Shown piece after piece: positions 1 through 8,189 of a stretch of DNA of 18,096 bases. Positions within the stretch are counted from its first letter, which is position 1. The number at the start of each line of letters is the position of its first letter. This stretch comes from Succinatimonas sp. UBA7265 (GTDB taxonomy: Bacteria > Pseudomonadota > Gammaproteobacteria > Enterobacterales > Succinivibrionaceae). Below the pieces are notes generated by a model. That model saw nothing but the letters and a program-made list of their open reading frames with translations, did not search any database and was not told the DNA's origin. The stretch covers positions 1-18,096 of the forward strand of contig DKSD01000039.1 in assembly GCA_002473165.1 (NCBI GenBank). The letters run 5' to 3'. Position numbers and translations under genes: made by a program.

Positions 1-105
1 AAATTGGCGTCAATTAAGGCTGAATGTTCCTTGATTGAACTCAAGACAGACACTGGTACTTGGATCTGTCGGCGTTTAGACACAAGATTTTATGCAGGCG
101 CCAGA

Positions 106-930
106 TTGGAATATACAAAGCTTAACAACGGCGTGAGCATGCCCGCGGCGGGGCTGGGGGTTTACAACATTCCCAAACGTGACACGCAGCGTATAGCAGA
201 GGAGGCGCTGGAGACCGGCTGCCGCCTCATCGACACCGCCGCGTATTACGGTAACGAGCGCGAAGTCGGGGCGGCAGTGCGCGCCTCCGGAGTGCCGCGC
301 GCTGAAATCTTTGTGACCACCAAGATCTGCGATCCCTGCTTTACGGAAAACGACACGCTTGAGAGCGTGAAGCGTTCCATGCAGGAACTGGGGCTTGAGT
401 ATGCTGATCTCATGCTCATCCACTGGCCTGCGGGCAGGCCCAGGGTGATGTGGAAGACTTTGGAAAAACTCTGCCGCGACGGAATTTTTCGCGCCATCGG
501 CGTGTCAAACTTCTACCCGGGGACTTTCTCTGAGATCGCAAAAGACGCGGAGATCCTGCCTGCCGTAAACCAGCTTGAGGCGAGCGTCCTGTATCAGCAG
601 CGCGCCATGGCCGAATATCTCGCCCCTTTTAAGACGGCGCTTCAGGCCTGGAGCCCGCTTGCCGAGGGGCGCCACGGGATCTGCTCCCATCCGCTTTTGC
701 AGGCGATCGGCGCGCGCCACGGCAAAAGCGCGGCGCAGGCGGCGCTCAAATACCTGCTGCAGCTTGGGATCGCGGTGATCCCCAAAAGCAGCCACATTGA
801 GAGGATCCGCGAGAACCTCAGCCTCTTTGATTTTGCGTTAAGTGCTGAGGAGCTGTCGCAGATCAGGGCGCTTGACACCGGGCGCAGCGTGACAGGCTGG
901 CCTGGCGATGCGCTCTCCTACATTCCTTAA
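106..930 (+). CDS. Aldo/keto reductase (AKR family, DkgA-like)
   Basis: This is a cytosolic NAD(P)H-dependent oxidoreductase that reduces aldehydes or ketones; the natural substrate cannot be read from the sequence. The catalytic tetrad of the family is visible: D43 and Y48 in LIDTAAYYGNE, K73 in VTTK, and H106 in LIHWP. The GVSNF strand and a late IPKSS cofactor-phosphate motif are also present. I chose the TTG at 106 because translation from there begins with the usual LNNG first strand and gives 274 residues, close to E. coli DkgA (about 275). A GGCG stretch lies just upstream. The frame stays open to the window edge, but the extra N-terminal codons do not resemble the family. The stop overlaps the convergent nucleotidase gene by 4 bases. 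The family is secure; the start is moderately sure. Confidence 0.9.
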   Translation: MEYTKLNNGVSMPAAGLGVYNIPKRDTQRIAEEALETGCRLIDTAAYYGNEREVGAAVRASGVPRAEIFVTTKICDPCFTENDTLESVKRSMQELGLEYADLMLIHWPAGRPRVMWKTLEKLCRDGIFRAIGVSNFYPGTFSEIAKDAEILPAVNQLEASVLYQQRAMAEYLAPFKTALQAWSPLAEGRHGICSHPLLQAIGARHGKSAAQAALKYLLQLGIAVIPKSSHIERIRENLSLFDFALSAEELSQIRALDTGRSVTGWPGDALSYIP

Positions 931-1385
931 TCCTCGCGGTCTGACTTTACGTGGACGCCGATGCCGCCTGCTCTCTCCCAGCGTCTGATGTTGGCTTTGT
1001 AATCGTCATAGAGGATGTCGCCTGGCACACAGTAGACGCTCTTTTCGGTCGCGCCGTTCGTGATGATGACTTTATGCCGGGGCACGCCGAGGCGCTCCAT
1101 GTACAGGAGCTTGTTGAGTTTCATGACGCGCATGGCCTCGGTGATGTCCTCGGGCCTGAGGTTTTTTAAGAGCGTGTGCGGCGAGGGCACGGCGCTTAAG
1201 ATCCGAAAATCCTTAAAGTCCGTGAGCAGGTGCAGGTTCGCCGCGATCACGGGCGGATCTTTATAACATTCCTGCCAGTGATCCGCGATCGCTTTGTCTA
1301 TGCCGTCATGGCTGAGATCGGAGGTCACGCTCCTAAGCCAGGCGCCGAAATTGTCGATGACGCCGTCCATGTCGATGTATACCAT
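927..1385 (-). CDS. HAD-superfamily 5'(3')-deoxyribonucleotidase-like protein
   Basis: This is a small single-domain HAD phosphohydrolase of 152 residues. Motif I is at the N-terminus as D5-M-D7-G-V, giving the nucleophile and acid/base aspartates. S64 in ILSAVP fits motif II and K115 fits motif III. The acidic pair D127-D128 in LYDDY, followed by NIRRWERAGG, fits motif IV. That ending is typical of the cytosolic 5'(3')-deoxyribonucleotidase/NT5C-like branch, which removes phosphate from nucleoside monophosphates; substrate identity is inference. The ATG lies only 3 bases after the stop of the upstream SNF2 gene, so the two are almost certainly co-transcribed and probably translationally coupled. 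No terminator is visible after the stop, which falls inside the convergent reductase gene. Confidence 0.8.
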   Translation of the reverse strand: MVYIDMDGVIDNFGAWLRSVTSDLSHDGIDKAIADHWQECYKDPPVIAANLHLLTDFKDFRILSAVPSPHTLLKNLRPEDITEAMRVMKLNKLLYMERLGVPRHKVIITNGATEKSVYCVPGDILYDDYKANIRRWERAGGIGVHVKSDRED

Positions 1386-1388
1386 CTC

Positions 1389-4300
1389 TTACGCTTTCCC
1401 TGATGAGAGGCTGAGGAATTTGTCGAGCTCGGCCTTTGACATGTCGCCAAGCCACTGGCCGCCGCTCCTGACCGTGATCTCCGCGAGCTCTTTTTTCGAG
1501 CTGATGATCGCGTTGATGCGCTCCTCAAAGGTGTTCTGGCAGATAAAGCGGAAGACCTCGACGTTCTGGTGCTGGCCGATGCGGTAGGTGCGATCGGTAG
1601 CCTGATCCTCAACGGCGGGGTTCCACCACAGATCGTAGTGGATGACCGCGGAGGCGGCCGTAAGGTTCAGACCCGTGCCCGCGGCCTTGAGCGAGAGCAC
1701 CATCACCTTGTTGGCAGGATCGTTCTGGAAGCTGTCGACCATTTCCTGGCGCCGTTTGACCGGCACGCCGCCGTGGATGAACCCGGGCTCGGCGCCGATG
1801 CGCGCCGTGATCCAGGACACAAGCAGATCGCCCATCTCTTTGAACTGCGTGAACACGATGACCTTGCGGCCGTTCTCGAGGATCTGAGAGATGAGATCGA
1901 GCGCCGCCAGCGCCTTGCCCGAGAACTCCGGACCTTTAACGGCCTCGTTCTTCGAGTACAGCTCCGGGGCGTCGCAGATCTGTTTGAGCCTTAAGATGAG
2001 CTGCAGCACCTTGGCGCTGCGCTTGAACACCGTGTCGCTCTCGTCTAAATTCCGCAGTTCCTCGTTGACGAGCGCCTGGTAGATCGCGGCCTGATCGGCC
2101 GTGAGCTCGCAGTAGCGGTCGACGCTTATCTTGTCGGGGAGATCGGAGATCACGGCCTTGTCAGTCTTAAGCCGCCTTAAGATAAACGGGGCGGTAAGGC
2201 GCCTGAGCCTCTCCACGGCGTCGGCGTCGCGCTCGCGCTCTATGGGGTTGGCGTACTCCTTCATAAAGCCCGTGAGGCTGCCAAAGAGCCCGGGGTTTAC
2301 GAATTCCATGACCGACCAGTAATCGGCCAGGCGGTTCTCGACCGGGGTGCCGGACATGGCGATGGCGCAGTCGCGCCTGAGCGCGCACATATCCTGGAAG
2401 ATCTGAGAATCCGGGTTCTTTAAATTCTGCGACTCGTCGGCGACGACGACGGCCCAGTGCTGTTTGCTCAAAAGCTCGATCTCAGAGCGCACCGTGCCGT
2501 AGGTCGTGATCACCAGATCGGTCTTTTTATCAAGCGAGCGGCCCTGTCCGTAGAACACGTTGACGGTGAGCTCGGGGGCAAAGCGCGCTACCTCGCGCTG
2601 CCAGTTCACGACGATGGAGGCGGGCACGGCGATGAGCGCGGATTTTTTCTCAAAGACGCCGGCCTCGCGCAGGTTCTCGAGCGCGGCGATGACCTGCACG
2701 GTCTTGCCCAGGCCCATGTCGTCGGCGATGATCGAACCCATGGACGAGCGCAGGTTGTGCATAAGCCAGGAGTAGCCGCGCTCCTGGTAGGGGCGCAGCG
2801 TCGCTTTGAGCTTCTCAGGCACGGCCGCGTCCGGCGTTTTCAGCTCTTTTTCTATGGCCTTTTTGAGCGCCTCGTCGATAAATACCTCGGCCCCTGAGAA
2901 ACTCCCGGTGAGCGCAGCCTCAAGCAGCTCGAGCTTTGAGGGTTTTTGCGCCTTGCCCTCAAGGTGCCTGACGATGTTCCCGGCATCCTCGGGGCTTACA
3001 AACACATACTCGGCGCCAAAGCGCACCAGATGCCCGGCCTCTTTGGCAAGCTCGGCGAACACCTCATCGGGGATCTGCCTGCCGCCTAACGTGGCCTTCC
3101 AGTCAAAGGCGAGCAGGGCGGCCAGGTTCATGAGTCCGGTGCCGCCGCCGCGGCCAGGCTTGCGTTTGAGCGTCGCCTGCGCCTGCGGCCTTAAGAGCTG
3201 CGCCATGGAGCGGGGCAGCATGAGCCGCACCCCGGTGAGCGCGAGCGCCGGGAACGTCACAAAGAGCGCCTGCTGCAGCCCCGTTAAGCTCACCTCGGCG
3301 CTGTCGGCGTTCCCTTTGGCGACGTTCTCAAGCTCCGGCATGAGCGCGGCGATGCGCATCAGGGCGCGGCGGCACTCTGAGGCGCGCTCAGGAGGCAGAT
3401 CGGCGCATTCTGCGGCGCTCACATAGCGCCCGGTCTGGCGGTCGATGAAGCCGGCGCGGATCGCCGCGGCGTGATCATCTGCGGTGACGAGTTTGCCTGA
3501 GCCCAGATCCAAAGCGCTCTCTTCGTGCTCTTTGTTTTCCTCAGGCAGCGCGAAGCCGTCGTTAAGCAGCGCTTTGCCGCGGGCGCGGCCGGCTTTTTGC
3601 AGCGCTTCTTCCGTGTCAAGGGCGCTGCGCTCGCCGCTTTGCGGGTTTTCGAGGATGAGCACCGGGCTCATGCGGCGGCGCCCGAAATACAGCGGGGCGA
3701 GGAAGCCGCCTATACCGCGCGCCGCGCGCTCGCGTATGGCCTTCTCATTAGGCGACACGCACATGAAGAGCACCGTCAGTTCCGGAGTCGCGCGGAAGAT
3801 CCGCTCAAAGTTGAAGCGTTTGCCGCAGCTTAGGCGGTAGCCCTTTTCGATGTAATCGCCGATAAAGAGCCCCAGCAGCAGCGCGCCGCAGGCGGCGTCG
3901 CTCATCTTGGAAGCTTCCGGCTCAAAGCTGATGCCGCCGCCTTCCAAAAGCGCGCGCCCAAGATGCCCGGCGCGGGCGGTGAGCGTGAGGATCTGCGGTG
4001 AAAGCACATTGGGGATCCAGCGCACGCGCAGCGTGTCTCCCGCCGCAAGCAGCGGCGCGGGCAGCACGGCGCCCTGGGCCGTGAGCTTGGAGGCCAACAG
4101 GAACAGCAGATACATGCCGCGGGTCTGCGCCGGGGATTTATCCAAAAGCTCGCGGGTTACCCCGGCGTTGAACATCCCGGCAGGGCCTGAGTGCATGATC
4201 TTAAATAAGAGGCTTTCCTCGGCCCAGGGGGGACTGAACTCATATTTCTGTGGCAGGTACTCTTCCCCGTTCGCGTCTTTTACTAATTTCTCGCGGTGAT

Positions 4301-5900
4301 ACTCAAAGTTGTAATCCCCGATCAGCGGATCGTCGCCGCGCCTGAGCTTAAGCTCGATCCCGATCTCATCGCTGATCACCTCTTCGCCGCCGTCGGTAAA
4401 TTTCAGCGTCTCAGCGGAAAAGTCCGGAAGCTGCAAAGCCGGGAACGAGGCGACACGGAACTCCCGGGCCAGAGAGGCTGCGCCGTCGAGCGTCTTCTTT
4501 AAGATCTCTTTGGCCCCGTGCTTGCCTGAAAGCCCCGGCATGGTCTCAGGCAGCAGCGTCAGCAGGGCTTTGGAGAGCCCTGAGGGCACTTTGGCGTAGG
4601 TGAGGCGGTTTAAGTGCCAGAGCAGATCGTCCGTCGAGGGCTTTTGCGGATCTTTGAGGTCAAGCTCCCGCCCCAGTTCCCAAAACTCCGCGGATTTTTT
4701 CCACTCGGCCTCGCCTTTGTCGGCGCCTGCGGTGATCCCGAGCTTTTTGAGATCGCGCGAGAGGCTCATGCCGCGCAGCGTAAAGAGCATGAGCGGATCG
4801 GCGTCGATGCTTTTGGCAAGCTTGAGCATGAGCGCCAGGCAGTGCTGGCACAGCCCCGGGCCCCAGCGATCCTCCCAGTGGCCGCACTGCAGCGCGTCAT
4901 TGCCGTCGGGATCGGGAAAGAGCGCGATCCCCTGATCCTCGATCTCTTTGACAAGGCCCTCTGGCAGGCGGCTTACGGCAAGCTCTGAGAGAAAGTCAGG
5001 CCGCGCCTTTAAGATCCCGGTGACTTTTTTCTTCTCATCCTCATCCCAGGGGGCAAAGGAGAACACGGCGCGCGCCTTGCTCAGGCGCGCCTTTCCGTCC
5101 GTGCCTGAGACGGTGCAGTTCTTGGGGCTGACGCTCAAAACGCCCATGCGCCCGGAGGTCACGTCGTTTTTGCCGCGCTTTAAATTGTCGCGGTTGTCCT
5201 CGGTGGCAAAGGGCGCGACAAAGCGCTGCCCCCAGGGGGTTGAGGCGTAGGCCTTGGGATCAAGCTCTTTGTCTTTGCGGCGCTGCTCGGCGGGCGTGAG
5301 CTCCAAAGGCGCCTCAGGGGGCGCTGCTTTGATGCCGTACTCTTTGCGGATGTCAAAGCCGCGCCATGAAAACATCAGGCAGGGATCGGCATCGAGCATG
5401 TGGGCAAGCTTAAGCGCCAGCGCGCACACGTATCTGCCGATGTTATAGGGATCGTCAGCGTCCAATTCATAGTAGCCGCCGGTGAGCTGATCGCCATGCC
5501 CGCCAAGATCCGGCAGCAGCCTGAGATCCGCCAAAGACAGGGCGATGAGGCAGTCCTGGCTGACGCTGAGGTTTTTTATTTCCTCAAGAAATTGCGGGTG
5601 GGTGTCAAAGAATTTCTTAAAAGCGCGCAGTTTGACCTTGTTGCACACCTGCAGTTTCAGGGCGCGGCGCTCAGGGCTTTTGGGATTGAACGTAAGCGTG
5701 AGAACGGACTGTGAGCGGCCTGCCTGCGCCGCGGGCACAAACAGCGATGGTTCCGAGGTCTTGCCCGTGCGCAGAAGTCTCAGCCCCGCGCTGAGCTCCT
5801 CAGCTGGAGCGCTGTAGAGCAGCGTGCTTAAAAAGGCCCTGCCAAAATACGTCTTCACATAATCCCGGATCTCGGGAAGCTCAGGCTTGAAAAAATCCAT
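1389..5900 (-). CDS. SWIM-SNF2 fusion: SNF2-family DNA translocase/helicase-like ATPase
   Basis: This 1503-residue protein is predicted to use ATP to move on DNA and remodel or repair nucleoprotein. The C-terminal third carries the SNF2 motor: Walker A MGLGKT with K1066, DESQ at D1155-E1156 (motif II), SGTPVENR (motif III), and the second RecA lobe with GTGLNLTAA and DRTYRIGQ ending near residue 1443. Around residues 930-990, FDWKATLGG resembles the SNF2-associated DUF3670 domain. At residues 339-354 a SWIM-type zinc finger is visible (C339, H341, C351, H353, with C354 next), followed by the usual DADPLMLFTLRG tail. A second copy at about 81-190 has lost these ligands. In Bacillus the SWIM and SNF2 parts are neighbouring genes (YwqB/YwqA type), so this appears to be a fusion. 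The start has a GGAG site 6 bases upstream. It is followed at once by a nucleotidase gene and separated from terC by a terminator. Confidence 0.92.
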   Translation of the reverse strand: MDFFKPELPEIRDYVKTYFGRAFLSTLLYSAPAEELSAGLRLLRTGKTSEPSLFVPAAQAGRSQSVLTLTFNPKSPERRALKLQVCNKVKLRAFKKFFDTHPQFLEEIKNLSVSQDCLIALSLADLRLLPDLGGHGDQLTGGYYELDADDPYNIGRYVCALALKLAHMLDADPCLMFSWRGFDIRKEYGIKAAPPEAPLELTPAEQRRKDKELDPKAYASTPWGQRFVAPFATEDNRDNLKRGKNDVTSGRMGVLSVSPKNCTVSGTDGKARLSKARAVFSFAPWDEDEKKKVTGILKARPDFLSELAVSRLPEGLVKEIEDQGIALFPDPDGNDALQCGHWEDRWGPGLCQHCLALMLKLAKSIDADPLMLFTLRGMSLSRDLKKLGITAGADKGEAEWKKSAEFWELGRELDLKDPQKPSTDDLLWHLNRLTYAKVPSGLSKALLTLLPETMPGLSGKHGAKEILKKTLDGAASLAREFRVASFPALQLPDFSAETLKFTDGGEEVISDEIGIELKLRRGDDPLIGDYNFEYHREKLVKDANGEEYLPQKYEFSPPWAEESLLFKIMHSGPAGMFNAGVTRELLDKSPAQTRGMYLLFLLASKLTAQGAVLPAPLLAAGDTLRVRWIPNVLSPQILTLTARAGHLGRALLEGGGISFEPEASKMSDAACGALLLGLFIGDYIEKGYRLSCGKRFNFERIFRATPELTVLFMCVSPNEKAIRERAARGIGGFLAPLYFGRRRMSPVLILENPQSGERSALDTEEALQKAGRARGKALLNDGFALPEENKEHEESALDLGSGKLVTADDHAAAIRAGFIDRQTGRYVSAAECADLPPERASECRRALMRIAALMPELENVAKGNADSAEVSLTGLQQALFVTFPALALTGVRLMLPRSMAQLLRPQAQATLKRKPGRGGGTGLMNLAALLAFDWKATLGGRQIPDEVFAELAKEAGHLVRFGAEYVFVSPEDAGNIVRHLEGKAQKPSKLELLEAALTGSFSGAEVFIDEALKKAIEKELKTPDAAVPEKLKATLRPYQERGYSWLMHNLRSSMGSIIADDMGLGKTVQVIAALENLREAGVFEKKSALIAVPASIVVNWQREVARFAPELTVNVFYGQGRSLDKKTDLVITTYGTVRSEIELLSKQHWAVVVADESQNLKNPDSQIFQDMCALRRDCAIAMSGTPVENRLADYWSVMEFVNPGLFGSLTGFMKEYANPIERERDADAVERLRRLTAPFILRRLKTDKAVISDLPDKISVDRYCELTADQAAIYQALVNEELRNLDESDTVFKRSAKVLQLILRLKQICDAPELYSKNEAVKGPEFSGKALAALDLISQILENGRKVIVFTQFKEMGDLLVSWITARIGAEPGFIHGGVPVKRRQEMVDSFQNDPANKVMVLSLKAAGTGLNLTAASAVIHYDLWWNPAVEDQATDRTYRIGQHQNVEVFRFICQNTFEERINAIISSKKELAEITVRSGGQWLGDMSKAELDKFLSLSSGKA

Positions 5901-5936
5901 GGCGGCTCCAAATGCAAAAAACGCCGAAACGAGGCT

Positions 5937-7022
5937 TTATTTAGATGTTTTAATTATAAAAACCGCCCCTTTGGGCGGTTTGGCGTTATGAAATCCTCTG
6001 GCTTTTTTGCCTGGGAAGATCAGGCTGGCGATGACGCCCAGGCCCAGGAGCGCGGCGATCACGCCCAGCGAGACATAGACGTCTATGTCTATGCCAAAGC
6101 CCCACAGGTGCAGCGTCGCCCCGAAAAAGAGCTTGAAGGCGATGAAGAACAGCAGCGCCACCACGGCTTTTTCCAGATGCACGAGGTAGCGGCGCAGGGC
6201 ATCCAGCACAAAGTACATCGAGCGCAGCCCGAGCACGGCGAACATCATGGCGCTGTAGACGATGAGCGGCTCGCGGGAGACGGCGATCACCGCGGGCACG
6301 GAGTCAAAAGCGAACATCACGTCCGTGGTCTCGATGACGGCCATGCACAAAAAGAGCGGCGTGGCGAACCATTTGCCGCTGCGCTTTAACTTCACATCGC
6401 GGTTCCCGGGTTTTTTAAGCTCGGCCTCGACCTCGCGCTTTGAGAGGAAGAAAGCGTGCGAGGTGATCTTCGGATAGACGGGGATGAAGGAGCGCACGGC
6501 GCGGTAGGCGAGGTTCTTCGTGATGTCGGCGATCTCGTTCTCATCGTGCTTTTTGAGCATCATGACGCCCGAGAGCCCCACGAGCGCGGCAAAGAGCAGC
6601 TCGACGACCGGCCCTAAGGCAAAAAGCGAGGTGCCGACAGCCACAAAGATCAGGCGGAACACCACGGCTCCCAGCACGCCCCAGTAGAGCACGCGGTGCT
6701 CATAGCCCTGGCCTACGCGGAACCAGGCGAAGATCGCCATCATGACAAAGAGGTTGTCAACGGAGAGCGCCTGTTCAAAGAGATAGCCCGCAAGATAGAG
6801 CGAGGCGACCTCGGTATTAAAATGCAGCGCCAAAAACACGGCAAAGCCGAAGCCTACTGCAAGCCAGAACAGCGTCCAGGCCACGGCTTTGCGGATGGAG
6901 ATCGCTTTGTCGCCGCGGTTGCCCCACATGTCAAGGGCGAAGGCGGCGCAGGCTAAGATCACGAAGACGGCGACGGTCTCAGGCTCAAGGCCGATATGGG
7001 TGTTTACAGCGCTGTCAGTCAC
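5937..7022 (-). CDS. TerC/Alx-family integral membrane protein, last gene of the his operon
   Basis: This inner-membrane protein has about nine hydrophobic segments. The TerC family includes E. coli Alx, linked to manganese export, and tellurite-resistance TerC; the ion handled here is inferred. Family motifs with membrane acidic residues are present: E83 and D89 in FEQALSVDN, and E231, D234 and D240 in ETTDVMFAFDSVPA. I place the start at GTG 7022. It overlaps the hisI stop as GTGA, and an AAGG site stands 8 bases upstream. GTG 7031 would add three residues but has no clear ribosome site. The last codons encode KPPKGAVF and at the same time form a terminator hairpin, so transcripts ending there would lack the stop codon. 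No histidine role is known for this family, and the usual hisE sequence is absent from this position. Confidence 0.9.
   Translation of the reverse strand: MTDSAVNTHIGLEPETVAVFVILACAAFALDMWGNRGDKAISIRKAVAWTLFWLAVGFGFAVFLALHFNTEVASLYLAGYLFEQALSVDNLFVMMAIFAWFRVGQGYEHRVLYWGVLGAVVFRLIFVAVGTSLFALGPVVELLFAALVGLSGVMMLKKHDENEIADITKNLAYRAVRSFIPVYPKITSHAFFLSKREVEAELKKPGNRDVKLKRSGKWFATPLFLCMAVIETTDVMFAFDSVPAVIAVSREPLIVYSAMMFAVLGLRSMYFVLDALRRYLVHLEKAVVALLFFIAFKLFFGATLHLWGFGIDIDVYVSLGVIAALLGLGVIASLIFPGKKARGFHNAKPPKGAVFIIKTSK
5953..5981 (-). terminator. Intrinsic terminator inside the 3' end of terC
   Basis: Read on the minus strand, a perfect 9-bp stem (AAACCGCCC / GGGCGGTTT) closes a 4-base loop, and the T run continues to five before TATAATT. 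It is the only strong terminator downstream of hisG and should end the his-terC transcript. It sits before the terC stop codon (5937-5939). On the plus strand only three T follow, so it is directional. The TATAAT at 5958-5953 could also act as a -10 for the SNF2 gene, but I see no matching -35. Confidence 0.85.
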
Positions 7023-7432
7023 GGCAGGCACCTTTTTTCAGGCAGCGGCACTCCAGCTTTGTAGCGCGAGACGCAGTCAGGCTCGGGCGAGGCGTCAAAG
7101 CAGCTCTCCGTGCCCAAATGGCAGGCAGGGCCGTCGGGCAGGGCGAGTACCAGCAGTGTGTCCTTGTCGCAGTCGCAGGCAATGGAGCGCATGTGCAGGA
7201 AGTTTTTGGAAGTCTCCCCTTTGGTCCACAGGCAATTGCGCGAGCGCGACCAAAACGTCACCAGGCCGGTGTCGAGCGTCTTTTGCAGCGATTCCTTGTT
7301 CATATAGCCCATCATGAGCACGAGGCCTGACTGGCAATGCTGCACGATCGCGGGGATGAGCCCGCCGTTTTTGGCAAAATCCAGTTCGTCCGCGGACTTG
7401 AAACCGTGGAAATACCTAATCACGGATGACAA
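7019..7432 (-). CDS. hisI: Phosphoribosyl-AMP cyclohydrolase (HisI domain only)
   Basis: This enzyme opens the purine ring of phosphoribosyl-AMP, the third step of histidine synthesis. The metal-binding signature is present: D87, D89 and D91 with C88 in ACDCDKD, then C104 and C111 in GPACHLGTESCF. WTKGETS also matches the family. The start is TTG 7432, decided by an AAGGAG site at 7445-7440 with 7-base spacing; a GTG at 7423 lies too far from it. The gene overlaps hisF by 17 bases. It is 137 residues long, whereas E. coli HisIE has 203. After SCF only a 26-residue cysteine-containing tail follows, so the phosphoribosyl-ATP pyrophosphatase (HisE) half is missing. Its stop is coupled to terC. 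Confidence 0.94.
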   Translation of the reverse strand: MSSVIRYFHGFKSADELDFAKNGGLIPAIVQHCQSGLVLMMGYMNKESLQKTLDTGLVTFWSRSRNCLWTKGETSKNFLHMRSIACDCDKDTLLVLALPDGPACHLGTESCFDASPEPDCVSRYKAGVPLPEKRCLP

Positions 7433-8189
7433 CGCCTTGCTCCTTTAAGTATTTTTTAAGATCGGGAATGTGGATGGTTCCTTTGTGGAACACCGAGGCG
7501 GCCAGCGCGCCGTCACAGTCGCAGTCGCGGAAGGCCTCAAGGAAGTGCTCCATGGCCCCGGCGCCGCCTGAGGCGATGAGCGGGACTTTGCAGATCGCGC
7601 GCACGAGCTTTAGCTGCTCGAGATCATAGCCCTGGCGCATGCCGTCCTGGTTCATCATGTTAAGCGTGATCTCGCCGGCTCCGCGCTTTTGCACCTCGGC
7701 TACCCAGTCGAGCGTCTTCCAGCGCGTCGTCACCGTGCGATCGGGATCGCCGGTGTACTGTTTTACTAAATACTCGCCGGTGGCGGGATCTTTGTAGGTG
7801 TCGATGCCGATCACCACGCAGGAGACGCCGAATTTGTCGGCCAGGCGGGTGATGAGCGTCGGATCCTCAAGCGCCGGGGAATTGATTGAAATCTTGTCGG
7901 CGCCGTTGGCGAGGATCGCGTGCGCGTCCTCGACGGAGCGGATCCCGCCTGCCACGGCAAAGGGGATGTTGATGACCTCGGCGACCTTGGCAACCCAGGA
8001 CTTGTCAACGCGGCGGCCGTCTGCGGAGGCCGTGATGTCATAGAACACCAGCTCGTCGGCGCCTTCGTCGGCGTAGCGCTTTGCCAGATCTGTTATAGAT
8101 CCCATGACGGTGTGGTTGCGAAACTGCACACCTTTGACAACGACGCCGTCGCGCACGTCCAGGCAGGGGATTATGCGTTTTGCGAGCAT
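7416..8189 (-). CDS. hisF: Imidazole glycerol phosphate synthase, cyclase subunit
   Basis: HisF pairs with HisH. It uses ammonia released by HisH to convert PRFAR into imidazole glycerol phosphate and AICAR, linking the pathway to purine synthesis. The protein is a (beta/alpha)8 barrel of 257 residues, the normal length. D11 in IIPCLDVRDG and D130 in VIGIDTYK are the conserved catalytic aspartates, and the phosphate-binding VAGGIRS and IASGGAGAM segments are clear. The ATG has a strong AGGAGG site at 8202-8197, 7 bases away, inside the end of hisA. The two genes overlap by 19 bases, which suggests coupled translation. Confidence 0.97.
   Translation of the reverse strand: MLAKRIIPCLDVRDGVVVKGVQFRNHTVMGSITDLAKRYADEGADELVFYDITASADGRRVDKSWVAKVAEVINIPFAVAGGIRSVEDAHAILANGADKISINSPALEDPTLITRLADKFGVSCVVIGIDTYKDPATGEYLVKQYTGDPDRTVTTRWKTLDWVAEVQKRGAGEITLNMMNQDGMRQGYDLEQLKLVRAICKVPLIASGGAGAMEHFLEAFRDCDCDGALAASVFHKGTIHIPDLKKYLKEQGVVIRD

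Noticed and set aside
1..105. Coding extension of the reductase to the window edge
   Set aside because: The frame is open, but the translated sequence shows no similarity to the family N-terminus, and the domain begins cleanly at TTG 106.
1500..5800. Many long plus-strand open frames opposite the SNF2 gene
   Set aside because: They mirror the codon pattern of the recognised minus-strand gene, lack ribosome sites and family motifs, and overlap each other. They are shadows of high-GC coding sequence.
5953..5990. Full promoter for the SNF2 gene over the terminator
   Set aside because: TATAAT is perfect, but no -35 or extended -10 is found at 15-19 bases, and the hexamer coincides with the terminator tail. 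It is only mentioned, not called.
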